Shown in pieces: positions 1 to 6,164 of a stretch of 38,295 nucleotides of DNA. Within the stretch, counting starts at the first letter, position 1. Every line of letters begins with the position of its first letter. The translations under genes were made by a program, and so were the position numbers. The notes under the pieces were generated by a model, which was not told where the DNA came from, made no database searches, and worked only from the letters and a program-made list of their open reading frames with translations. Source of the DNA: Methylomicrobium sp. (GTDB lineage Bacteria; Pseudomonadota; Gammaproteobacteria; Methylococcales; Methylomonadaceae); assembly GCA_018333785.1 (NCBI GenBank), contig JAGXSU010000135.1, forward strand, positions 1 through 38,295, written 5' to 3'.

Positions 1-11
1 ATTAGAGGAAT

Positions 12-142
12 AACCGGCGGACTTGTGGACGCGTCCTGCGGACCGGTCCGAGCAGAGCCGTGTGGATAAGTCATGGACAGCCTCCCTGCTGACCACAACT
101 TATCCACACTCTCGGACCTCGCGACCACAAAGTCCGCCGGTT
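12..142. repeat. 131-bp imperfect inverted repeat with two facing DnaA boxes
   Basis: The outer arms AACCGGCGGACTTGTGG (12-28) and its near-perfect reverse complement (125-142, one extra base) enclose an inner pair of perfect 12-bp arms, GTGTGGATAAGT (60-71) and ACTTATCCACAC (98-109). Each inner arm contains the consensus DnaA box TTATCCACA, at 100-108 on the plus strand and at 61-69 on the minus strand. No gene lies in it. It could be a non-autonomous mobile element, a structural repeat or a DnaA-binding locus. The palindrome is certain; its role is unknown. Confidence 0.75.
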
Positions 143-184
143 CAATAACAGGTTAAAGTGATTGATCTTAAAGACAGTTAATTC

Positions 185-222
185 AAAAAAGCCAAAAAAT
201 GCTTGAGGAATTGCTTTGGCTT
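185..222 (-). terminator. Rho-independent terminator-like hairpin
   Basis: Read on the minus strand, AAGCCAAA (222-215) pairs with TTTGGCTT (196-189), and the stem runs straight into a T tract (190-185). It lies about 90 nt downstream of the stop of the 311-1084 gene and in the right orientation to end its transcript. Confidence 0.5.
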
Positions 223-260
223 ATTGACTACGGCAGGCTAATGGGTGACCCCACAAGACG

Positions 261-316
261 CACTCTCAAAGCCATGGCGGATTGCCTTTCGGCGAATCCG
301 CCTTACCGGGTTACTC
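261..316. repeat. REP-like palindromic repeat, copy 1
   Basis: GGCGGATT (276-283) and AATCCGCC (295-302) form a hairpin with a further GCC/GGC pairing inside. About 48 bases from position 268 recur with roughly 85% identity at 1382-1430, each time just beyond the 3' end of a minus-strand gene. The placement, size and stem-loop resemble extragenic REP sequences mobilised by RAYT transposases, and a RAYT remnant lies nearby at 2560-2894. Confidence 0.65.
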
Positions 317-1084
317 TTTACTTTCAACTTTATTTATAGATTGAGTTTTAGTATTAACATTTCCTAAATCGACAGAACCTTTGAAAACTATGTTTGGTGG
401 GCCAGATGGCTTAGCACTTGCCGGAGCAGCTATAGGTGCACTTGCTGGTGCTGCTTGTTGTGAGGTAGAGTTCCCGCTATTTCCAGTTTCATTACTCATA
501 TTAAATTTCTCTTTTACTGTTAAGGGTTTTACTATTTCTACTTGATGAACTATGGCCTCGCTAGCTATTTTTTGATAGATATATAATGGTGTTGCTAAAA
601 CCAAGAAGGCTAGAGCAATAGCTACATATAATGTTGCATCATGCAAAAAATTCCCTCTTTTTAAATTATTTGTACTATTGTTTTCTGTAGCTTCCGATAG
701 CCGACTATTCAAATACTCATCAAAATCTATTTTTGCTAACTTAATTGAATCTTGATCACTTTCACCATTTTCTGTATGCCATATCTTCAAAGCTTTATGG
801 TGTTCAACTAATGCCAAAGCTGTAGGAATTTTTTGGTAGGAATAACCTAAAAATGATCTGAAAACCAATACCAAAGAAACTACCATCGCAATTAATGCTA
901 GTGCAGAAATTAGTGTAAATATGTATGTAGGCAAATTCCATAAATATTTAAAATCCACGATCATAGTAGAGAGTGCTCCACCGAGTACGGTTAATGCTAC
1001 TATCGGAACATTTGCAGCTGAAGCAATATTATTTCTTTGCTCCAACTCAAAATCATACTGCTTTTGATAAATTTCTTGTTCCAT
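311..1084 (-). CDS. Hypothetical membrane protein, AT-rich, cassette-like
   Basis: A 257-residue protein I do not recognise. It has a charged cytoplasmic-looking N-terminus (MEQEIYQKQYDFELEQRNN). Hydrophobic stretches follow at about residues 24-42, 50-76 and 150-170, so it has two or three membrane helices. The tail is low-complexity, rich in Ala, Pro, Ser and Asn. The base composition is clearly more AT-rich than the housekeeping genes in the window, which suggests transfer. The minus-strand sequence GTTAGAC, matching the 3' core of an integron attC site, sits 16 nt before the ATG, so this may be a gene cassette. No strong ribosome binding site is seen. A REP-like repeat and a terminator-like hairpin follow the stop codon. 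Confidence 0.75.
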   Translation of the reverse strand: MEQEIYQKQYDFELEQRNNIASAANVPIVALTVLGGALSTMIVDFKYLWNLPTYIFTLISALALIAMVVSLVLVFRSFLGYSYQKIPTALALVEHHKALKIWHTENGESDQDSIKLAKIDFDEYLNSRLSEATENNSTNNLKRGNFLHDATLYVAIALAFLVLATPLYIYQKIASEAIVHQVEIVKPLTVKEKFNMSNETGNSGNSTSQQAAPASAPIAAPASAKPSGPPNIVFKGSVDLGNVNTKTQSINKVESKE

Positions 1085-1100
1085 CAGCGATTCACTAAGC

Positions 1101-1107
1101 GTCTAAC
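1101..1107 (-). other. Possible attC 3' core (GTTRRRY) box
   Basis: Minus-strand GTTAGAC fits the GTTRRRY cleavage core of integron attC sites and lies 16 nt upstream of the 311-1084 ATG, the usual spacing for cassettes. I could not find a convincing partner half with the paired L boxes. A 7-bp match alone is weak, so this is support for a cassette rather than proof. Confidence 0.3.
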
Positions 1108-1340
1108 AAGGAATTAAATAGATAGCTGTATATCGACCGAAAGATACCCGTTAGCGCGATAATCTATTGATCAGCATACAATTTTTTCTTCTGTGTATCA
1201 TTGGCGAGAAGTGTTAATGGTCGGTAATGATGAGTTTGCTGTAATAGAATCACATGAAGCGATTGGCCGCAAAGTGTCGAATTCTCTTTGACAGAGCAAG
1301 TTGGGCCAACTAAACACAAACCTATTTAAAAATCGATAAC

Positions 1341-1430
1341 CGGTAGGGCGTTTTCGCGTTAGCAAAACGCCCACACTCATTAAAGCCATGGCGGATTGCC
1401 TGTTGGCGAACCCACCTACCAGGTTGCTCA
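1341..1430. repeat. REP-like double-hairpin repeat, copy 2
   Basis: Two stem-loops lie side by side. The first is GGGCGTTTT (1346-1354) with AAAACGCCC (1364-1372). The second is the GGCGGATT...CCCACC palindrome at 1390-1416, which is homologous to the repeat at 268-316. The outer edges are GGTAGG and CCTACC, giving a BIME-like unit of about 90 bp. It lies between the stop of the lipoprotein gene (1462) and the start of the next gene, and fills much of the 377-base gap 1085-1461. Nothing else was seen in that gap. Confidence 0.65.
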
Positions 1431-1461
1431 CAAAATCTAACCTTATTCGTTGGGTAACTAC

Positions 1462-2172
1462 CTATAACCTTGCCATATCTAAGATAGATTTCTCCAGCGT
1501 CCCTTTGGCACGGCATGTCACCGAATCACCGCTTCCTCCGGTGCCCCAGTTCTTCGATCCAGACTCGCCGGTTGTGAAGGACACATCACTTGAGGACGAA
1601 GGAACCGTAAATTGTTGCACCGGGGTGCCAAATGCATTGAAAGCGACACCAGTTCCAGTAGTTGTGACACGTAGAATGTACTTGACGTTTGCCGAAACCT
1701 TTGTCTCGTTGGATGATTGAGGCGCTACATAGACGTTAATTCGTCCTTCCAACGACGCATCTCGGGATACTTCCGCGATATTAGGCAAATTGTTGTTTGG
1801 TCCCCATGTGCTAGCAACCTTATAAGCTGAATCTTGAGCAACGTTGTAAACGTATGTTTTTTCTTCCTTCTGATAGCTGAATTTACGAGTCGATTCCCCA
1901 CAATCTACGTAGTTTTCCGGCGAGTCGCTTGAAAAAGAAACATTGATAAGCCTAGACGCTTTGTCAATGTTATTGATTACAAAGAATCCAGTTGCCAAGC
2001 GCCCAACTAAACGATCCCAAACAACATCGAATGACTCATCAATGCTGACCTCGTTATTGTGTACATCTGGAACTTTGGGAGGTGAATAATCCAGCTTACT
2101 CGCTCCCGGTGTTGCACAACCAGATAACGCAAGCAACAAAAGAAAACCTTCATACCTATTTCTACTGATCAT
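1462..2172 (-). CDS. Hypothetical lipoprotein in a probable integron cassette
   Basis: A 236-residue protein with a short basic and hydrophobic signal ending in the lipobox LSGC (Cys at about residue 19), so it is predicted to be lipidated and exported. The mature part carries a conserved-looking segment, FDVVWDRLVGRLATGFFVI, reminiscent of outer-membrane lipoproteins such as the BamC/NlpB type, but I cannot assign a family. AAGGGAAAAT supplies a plausible ribosome binding site before ATG 2172. A well-formed attC site lies 32 nt upstream, oriented so that this gene is the next cassette. Downstream, the minus strand reads ACCCAAC 5 nt after the TAG, a candidate 5' core (RYYYAAC) of the gene's own attC, apparently disrupted by the REP unit. 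Confidence 0.8.
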   Translation of the reverse strand: MISRNRYEGFLLLLALSGCATPGASKLDYSPPKVPDVHNNEVSIDESFDVVWDRLVGRLATGFFVINNIDKASRLINVSFSSDSPENYVDCGESTRKFSYQKEEKTYVYNVAQDSAYKVASTWGPNNNLPNIAEVSRDASLEGRINVYVAPQSSNETKVSANVKYILRVTTTGTGVAFNAFGTPVQQFTVPSSSSDVSFTTGESGSKNWGTGGSGDSVTCRAKGTLEKSILDMARL

Positions 2173-2204
2173 ATTTTCCCTTTATTCAATCACTGTTTTA
2201 TTTT

Positions 2205-2268
2205 GTCCAACGTTTGAGCTCAGGCCGCGGCCCGTCACGGCCGTCGCGCCTGCAGCGAATGGTTTGAC
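2205..2268 (-). other. Integron attC recombination site (64 bp)
   Basis: On the minus strand the parts come in canonical order: R'' GTCAAAC (2268-2262), 5-nt spacer CATTC, L'' GCTGCAGGC (2256-2248), a GC-rich stem region with CGGCC/GGCCG arms, L' GCCTGAGC (2225-2218), 6-nt spacer TCAAAC, and R' GTTGGAC (2211-2205). L'' carries exactly one extra base relative to the complement of L', the extrahelical base that sets strand choice in known attC sites, and the 5/6-nt unpaired spacers match classical sites. This orientation makes the lipoprotein gene at 1462-2172 the following cassette. Confidence 0.75.
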
Positions 2269-2443
2269 GAAGCCGCTAACGCGGAGAAAAGCCGTGCTGC
2301 TTGATTGACGATAAAATATAACCTCACGACCTCTTTATACGAAGGAATATTCCAGGACGAATCATGAGGTTACACGACTATGACAGCATCATCGGCGTTC
2401 GATTTCAAGCAAAACTATCAAACACATCGTCAAAAAAACTAAG

Positions 2444-2920
2444 GGTCAAGTCTTGCAATCAATCATTTCATTCGCTTACGTATCGTTGACCGCTCTAATG
2501 ACTGTCGAATAATTTACGTCGAAAGTGCTTAAATTTGTTACAGGTTTTAATTACCACTCTCATATTTTAACCGTTTCCCAAACGGACGGTAATCCAATGC
2601 CCGTGCTTACAAATCTTGATACCGAACAGTCGCTTCCGATCGATTCGAGCCAAACCGGCTTAACAACCCGTCAACGTGCAAGCATCTTATCGGCAACGCT
2701 TGATAACTGCTCCAAGGACACTCCGCTGCATCTTTGACCCTCTGCGCCCTGACCAGATTCAACACCACTAGCGAGAAAGCTCAAGCAAATAATTGTCCTT
2801 TCCACCAAAATGGCTTTATACCGACCTTGAAATACATGACCGGCTCTATTAAGTCGCTGATTGAATGTTTACATGTAAACCCATTCAACTGCCGCTTTTG
2901 CTATATTGCAAGACTTGACC
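2444..2920. mobile_element. 477-bp MITE-like element with perfect 16-bp terminal inverted repeats
   Basis: GGTCAAGTCTTGCAAT (2444-2459) is exactly complementary to ATTGCAAGACTTGACC (2905-2920). The interior contains a truncated and frameshifted RAYT-type transposase on the minus strand. No clear target-site duplication was seen. The element abuts the 3' end of the antitoxin gene. The plus-strand ORFs inside it are antisense shadows of the dead transposase. Confidence 0.75.
2560..2894 (-). pseudogene. Truncated REP-associated tyrosine transposase (RAYT, IS200-like Y1 family)
   Basis: Stitching three reading frames on the minus strand gives the central and C-terminal part of a RAYT: RQLNG, then VYM*TFNQRLNRAG, GHVFQGRYKAILVE, KDNYLLELSR, VVLNLVRAQRVKDAAE, CPWSSYQAL, DGLLSRFGSNRSEATVRYQ and FVSTGIGLPSVWETVK. 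The WSSY and GHVFQGRYKA motifs are characteristic. A TAA at 2871-2869 interrupts the first part, and at least three single-base deletions shift the frame (near 2800, near 2779 and near 2607). The N-terminal third, with the HUH motif, is missing because the element's end lies there. The gene is non-functional. Confidence 0.75.
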
Positions 2921-2943
2921 TCGTTGCACATTCTAGCCGCAGA

Positions 2944-3237
2944 TCAGGCCAGGTCGGCATGCAGACGAATGCCTAGTGCCTTCGTTACCTTAAGGATCGT
3001 ATCGAAACTGGGAATGTGCTCGCCGTCCAGAGATCGATATAGGCTTTCACGAGAGAGCCCTGTATCTCTGGCAATCTGCGACATGCCGCGCGCACGAGCA
3101 ATATCGCCAAGTGCCTTGGCTATGAAGGCCGCATCACCGTCGGCTTCCTCGATGCAGGCGTCCAAATAGGCCGCCATTTCTTCGGTGGTTCTCAAGTGCT
3201 CCGCCACATCGTAGCGGCTGGTGATGGTTTTTGTCAT
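2944..3237 (-). CDS. HigA-type antitoxin (addiction module antidote, HI1420 family)
   Basis: A 97-residue helix-turn-helix protein. The segment GMSQIARDTGLSRESLYRSL, followed by HIPSFDTILKVTKALGI, is the Xre-like DNA-binding domain of the short 'putative addiction module antidote' family, whose members bind the partner toxin and repress their own promoter. It starts 9 nt after the toxin stop, with AGGA overlapping that stop codon as ribosome binding site, so the two genes are co-translated. Toxin-first order is typical of this family. The likely operator is the palindrome at 3546-3563. Confidence 0.85.
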   Translation of the reverse strand: MTKTITSRYDVAEHLRTTEEMAAYLDACIEEADGDAAFIAKALGDIARARGMSQIARDTGLSRESLYRSLDGEHIPSFDTILKVTKALGIRLHADLA

Positions 3238-3246
3238 TACATTATC

Positions 3247-3537
3247 CTACAGGTTACGGGCAAGACTTTGAGCGGTTTTAATATCGGCATCCTGTGTGCT
3301 TTTATCGCCACCGGCCAACAAAATGACAATTTCGTTGCCGAGTCGCGTGAAATACACTCGATAACCGGGACCATAGTCGATTCGCATTTCTGATACACCT
3401 TCGCCAACCGGCTTCACATCACCCGGATTACCGGCAGCCAAACGTTCGACTCTTGCCAAAACACGGGCGCGAGCACGAATGTCACGTAGATCGTCCAGCC
3501 ATCGAACATAAACATCGGTTTTCTTTATATCGACCAT
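3247..3537 (-). CDS. HigB/RelE-type toxin (addiction module killer protein)
   Basis: A 96-residue basic protein of the RelE/ParE superfamily. The order of segments, WLDDLRDIRARARVLARVERL, then GEGVSEMRIDYGPGYRVYF and IVILLAGGDKSTQDADI, is diagnostic for the 'putative addiction module killer' group, which in studied cases are mRNA-cleaving toxins. The gene precedes its antitoxin. No Shine-Dalgarno sequence precedes ATG 3537, and the inferred transcription start falls at or next to the ATG, so the message may be leaderless. Toxin-antitoxin pairs are common in cassette arrays and defence islands, which fits the neighbours on both sides. Confidence 0.85.
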   Translation of the reverse strand: MVDIKKTDVYVRWLDDLRDIRARARVLARVERLAAGNPGDVKPVGEGVSEMRIDYGPGYRVYFTRLGNEIVILLAGGDKSTQDADIKTAQSLARNL

Positions 3538-3543
3538 GATTTA

Positions 3544-3571
3544 AGTGTAGCCTAAAGGCTACATTTGTCAA
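3544..3571 (-). promoter_or_regulatory. Toxin-antitoxin promoter with palindromic operator
   Basis: On the minus strand a perfect -35 box TTGACA (3571-3566), a 16-nt spacer and TACACT (3549-3544) form a promoter. The palindrome TGTAGCC-N4-GGCTACA (3546-3563) fills the spacer, an ideal place for repression by the antitoxin. The promoter and palindrome are seen directly; autoregulation is inferred from the family. Confidence 0.6.
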
Positions 3572-3805
3572 TAGACTTATAGGTGTTTGCGTATTCGTAA
3601 GGGGGCCTCCTGAAATGAATACAGTATCTACATTGTGAATGGCTGCTTATTTGGCATTTCCTGTCACCGCAAATTAAATCTTATCTGTCAGCTTTGGGTC
3701 ATGATCTGACTGCGATCTTCTCGAGAAATTGTCGGTTCAAATGTAAGGTAGACCGTATATTTCAAAGTTCATTAAACCCAGGATTACAGGTGGCATTTCA
3801 TTGGT

Positions 3806-3821
3806 TTCACCAAACGGTGAA
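3806..3821. promoter_or_regulatory. Palindrome upstream of the SLOG gene (possible operator)
   Basis: TTCACC-AAAC-GGTGAA is a perfect 6-bp inverted repeat in the 446-base gap 3538-3983 between the toxin gene and the SLOG gene. The rest of the gap holds the toxin-antitoxin promoter and AT-rich sequence with weak -10-like hexamers such as TACAAT (3857-3862) and TATAAA (3874-3879), but no convincing -35 partner and no gene. Operator function is only a possibility. Confidence 0.25.
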
Positions 3822-3983
3822 TTCTTTCCATTCTGTCAAACTTTAACTTTTCAAGATACAATTCCGAATACTCTATAAAACCAGTCAACTGATATGCCAG
3901 CGGCATGATGGAGAACCGGTGAAGCGACCTATTTATGCGGCCATGCCGTTTTGGCTCCAGTCAAAAAACTAACGAAACCAACC

Positions 3984-4616
3984 ATGACCAGCATCAAAGT
4001 CGACATTGAAAGTTCGGTCGAAAGCCTGCCTGGCGTTAAAAAATCCGAAAACGGCTGGAGTCCCCGGCAAGTATTGTTATTCAGCGGGCATATGATTGAC
4101 GCGCCTGAACGGCCAACGCCCCGTTTTCCTGCCGACAAGGAAGGCATTGCCGCCCAAAAAATTGCCGAAATTTTGGGACGCCTGTCCGCAGGTCCGGAAG
4201 ATTTGGCTTTAACCCAGGGTGCCAACGGCGGTGATATCCTGTTTGCCGAGGCTTGTTTGACACGGGGCGTCAAGCTCATCCTGCTGCAACCGTTCGATGA
4301 ACCGGCGTTCATTCAAAAATCGGTTATTACCCGGGGCACACGCTGGAATGAGCGCTATTTGGACATTAAACCGCATGTTCATATCAAATCCGCACCTGTC
4401 GAATTAGGTGCACTTCCTGAAAATGTGGATCCTTACGAACGCTGCAATCTCTGGTTGTTGGATACTGCGCTGGCTTACGGCGTCGATAAAGTCCGGTTTA
4501 TCTGTTTGTGGAATGGTGCAGGCAGCAATGATCCGGGAGGGACAGCGCATATGGTGAATGAGGTAAAATCGAGCAAGGGGCAGGTCTATTGGTTGGATAC
4601 CCGCAAATTGTGGTGA
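3984..4616 (+). CDS. Stand-alone SLOG-like nucleotide-sensing protein
   Basis: A soluble protein of 210 residues from ATG 3984; an in-frame TTG at 3951 would add 11 residues, and neither start has a clear ribosome binding site. The Rossmann-like core reads LLFSGHMID (31-39), then LTQGANGGDILFAEACL (76-92) with the glycine-rich loop and GD typical of the SLOG/LOG superfamily, then LQPFDEPAF (101-109), and VRFICLWNG (170-178) near the end. SLOG domains bind nucleotides or NAD-derived ligands; in ThsA of Thoeris one senses the cyclic ADP-ribose isomer made by a TIR enzyme. It heads a four-gene same-strand cluster with SIR2-TIR, STAND and patatin genes, so a sensor or signal-processing role is inferred. 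The fold call is by motif, not structure. Confidence 0.75.
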   Translation: MTSIKVDIESSVESLPGVKKSENGWSPRQVLLFSGHMIDAPERPTPRFPADKEGIAAQKIAEILGRLSAGPEDLALTQGANGGDILFAEACLTRGVKLILLQPFDEPAFIQKSVITRGTRWNERYLDIKPHVHIKSAPVELGALPENVDPYERCNLWLLDTALAYGVDKVRFICLWNGAGSNDPGGTAHMVNEVKSSKGQVYWLDTRKLW

Positions 4617-4657
4617 AGCAGGTTAAAGATGCATTTGTATTCTGATGCCGCTTTAAT

Positions 4658-4740
4658 TTGACAACCTGAATAGCATCAAAATGCTTTCATTACCCCAAAA
4701 ATGAAAGTACTCTCTTATTATTGATCGCGCACTTTCATAG
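4658..4740 (+). promoter_or_regulatory. Possible internal promoter with three CTTTCAT repeats
   Basis: The 144-base gap between the SLOG and SIR2-TIR genes holds a consensus -35 TTGACA (4658-4663) with only a weak -10. It is followed by CTTTCAT at 4684-4690, its inverted copy ATGAAAG at 4701-4707, and a third copy at 4732-4738. The clustered repeats look like binding sites for a regulator acting on the three downstream genes. This is pattern-based inference. Confidence 0.35.
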
Positions 4741-4760
4741 CAACCCTTGAGGGGGCCATT

Positions 4761-6164
4761 GTGGCGGAAAATTTAAATCATCTTGACGATCGCTTTTGGA
4801 ATCGCTTGTTGAAAGCCATCGAAGAAGGCCAGGTGGTGCCGGTTATCGGTTCTCAGTTATTGATCTGGCAAGATCAAGACCAGGTTCAGACGCTACAGCA
4901 GCGTATCGCCAAACACCTGTTGACTCTTTATGGCATAAATGCGCCTGCCAAGCTGACGCCGCATAGAGAACTGCACGAAGTCGTTACGCTGCTCAAACCG
5001 ACTGTCAATCTTCAGGATCTTTATGGCGATATAGCCGACGCACTGGAAGCGGTGCGCAATGCCCCCGGTTTTAAATTACCGGCTGCAATCGAAAAGATTG
5101 CGGCCATCACCTCGTTTCGATTACTGGTGGCCTTGACGCCGGACACATTACTGGCTCAGGCTTTGCGTAAAAGAAGCGCCGTCAATGAAATAGTGCATTC
5201 GCCGAATTTGCCCACCAGTGAAGCAGGCGATCTGACGATTGACTGGCTAAAGAAACCGGGTGAAGTCAATTTGCTGTATCTGTTCGGAAAGATGCAATCG
5301 ACGCCGGTATTTGCGATTCATGATGAAGATACACTGGAATACACGCATAACCTGCTGTCACGGGGCAGCAATGTGCCGCTTCGCTTTTTGGGTGAGTTGC
5401 AGCAACGCGGCCTGCTGTTTCTGGGCACTAACTTTCCGGATTGGTTCAGCCGGTTCTTGTTGCGCTTAACCAATCAAACCCGGCTTTCAGATAAGAAAAC
5501 CCGGGCCTGGCTGGTGGATGACGGGCAAAATCAGCCGGAATTGACATTGTTTTTGCAAGGTTTCAGCCGGGAAACTGAAATCATTACCGAACTCTCCCCG
5601 CAAGCCTTTGTTGATGAATTGTATACCCGGTGGTCGGCCAGAAATACGCCATCGTCCCCTTCATCCGGTAGTGATAATCGCGCTCAATTTCCCGATCCAG
5701 CGAGTGTGGCGTTTTTTATCAGTTACTCGCGTGCCACGGATTTACCCGCAGCGGAAAAACTTTATCAAACCTTGCGTGAACAAGGCTTGTCCGAAAATGA
5801 AATCTGGTTTGACCGGACGGCAATAGAGCCCGGCGGCGACTTTCAAAAACTGATCTATGACGGCATTCGCACCTGCCGTTACTTTTTGCCGCTGATTTCA
5901 TCGGCTGCCGACCGCTTTGACGAAAAATTCTTTTACCGTGAATGGAATGCCGCCATCGACAGGAGTAAAGGTATCAGCGGCCGTGAATTTATAGTCCCCG
6001 TTATTCTCGATGAAGAGTACAACCCGCAAGGATATCAACGCGTGCCCCAAGCGTGGTCGGGCTCTATTGATTTCGGCCACGCACCGGGAGGGTTGGCCGA
6101 TGCCCGCACGCGTCAACATTTGACCAAGTTGATACGCGAGTTGCGCCGCGGAGAAAAGCCATGA
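4761..6164 (+). CDS. SIR2-like/TIR two-domain defence protein
   Basis: A 467-residue soluble protein. Residues about 10-290 form a SIR2-like domain: VVPVIGSQLL (25-34) is the nucleotide-loop equivalent, YLFGKM (173-178) stands where the catalytic His motif (YLHG) is expected, and FLGTNFPDWFSRFLL (220-234) is typical of the conflict-associated SIR2 group. A Ser/Pro-rich linker (297-312) leads to a TIR domain: VAFFISYSR (316-324), IWFDRTAIEPGGDF (348-361), and FFYREW (390-395) with Glu394 at the catalytic position. TIR domains hydrolyse or cyclise NAD. The SIR2 His appears replaced by Phe, so that domain may only bind. It starts with GTG after GAGGGGG, and its stop overlaps the next ATG by 4 nt, so it is translationally coupled to the STAND gene. 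Confidence 0.85.
   Translation: MAENLNHLDDRFWNRLLKAIEEGQVVPVIGSQLLIWQDQDQVQTLQQRIAKHLLTLYGINAPAKLTPHRELHEVVTLLKPTVNLQDLYGDIADALEAVRNAPGFKLPAAIEKIAAITSFRLLVALTPDTLLAQALRKRSAVNEIVHSPNLPTSEAGDLTIDWLKKPGEVNLLYLFGKMQSTPVFAIHDEDTLEYTHNLLSRGSNVPLRFLGELQQRGLLFLGTNFPDWFSRFLLRLTNQTRLSDKKTRAWLVDDGQNQPELTLFLQGFSRETEIITELSPQAFVDELYTRWSARNTPSSPSSGSDNRAQFPDPASVAFFISYSRATDLPAAEKLYQTLREQGLSENEIWFDRTAIEPGGDFQKLIYDGIRTCRYFLPLISSAADRFDEKFFYREWNAAIDRSKGISGREFIVPVILDEEYNPQGYQRVPQAWSGSIDFGHAPGGLADARTRQHLTKLIRELRRGEKP

Noticed and set aside
1-142. Chromosomal origin or dif site
   Set aside because: Only two DnaA boxes, no AT-rich unwinding region or origin-type gene context, and no XerC/D-like 28-bp site.
1198-1516. 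Short minus-strand ORFs overlapping the REP-like region
   Set aside because: They run through repeats and the neighbouring gene end in other frames.
2364-2492. 42-codon plus-strand ORF crossing into the MITE-like element
   Set aside because: It spans the element boundary and has no ribosome binding site; likely chance. The nearby TAACCTCA/TGAGGTTA inverted repeat (2319-2326, 2365-2372) was noted but could not be interpreted.
2525-2976. Two plus-strand ORFs (70 and 80 codons) inside the 477-bp element
   Set aside because: They are antisense to the recognisable RAYT remnant and show no family features.
3784-3906. 40-codon minus-strand ORF (begins MPLAYQLTGF) divergent from the SLOG gene
   Set aside because: Natural-looking residues but no ribosome binding site, no recognised family and too short to support alone.
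3929-4312. 127-codon ORF antisense to the SLOG gene
   Set aside because: Shadow of the real gene, composition not protein-like.
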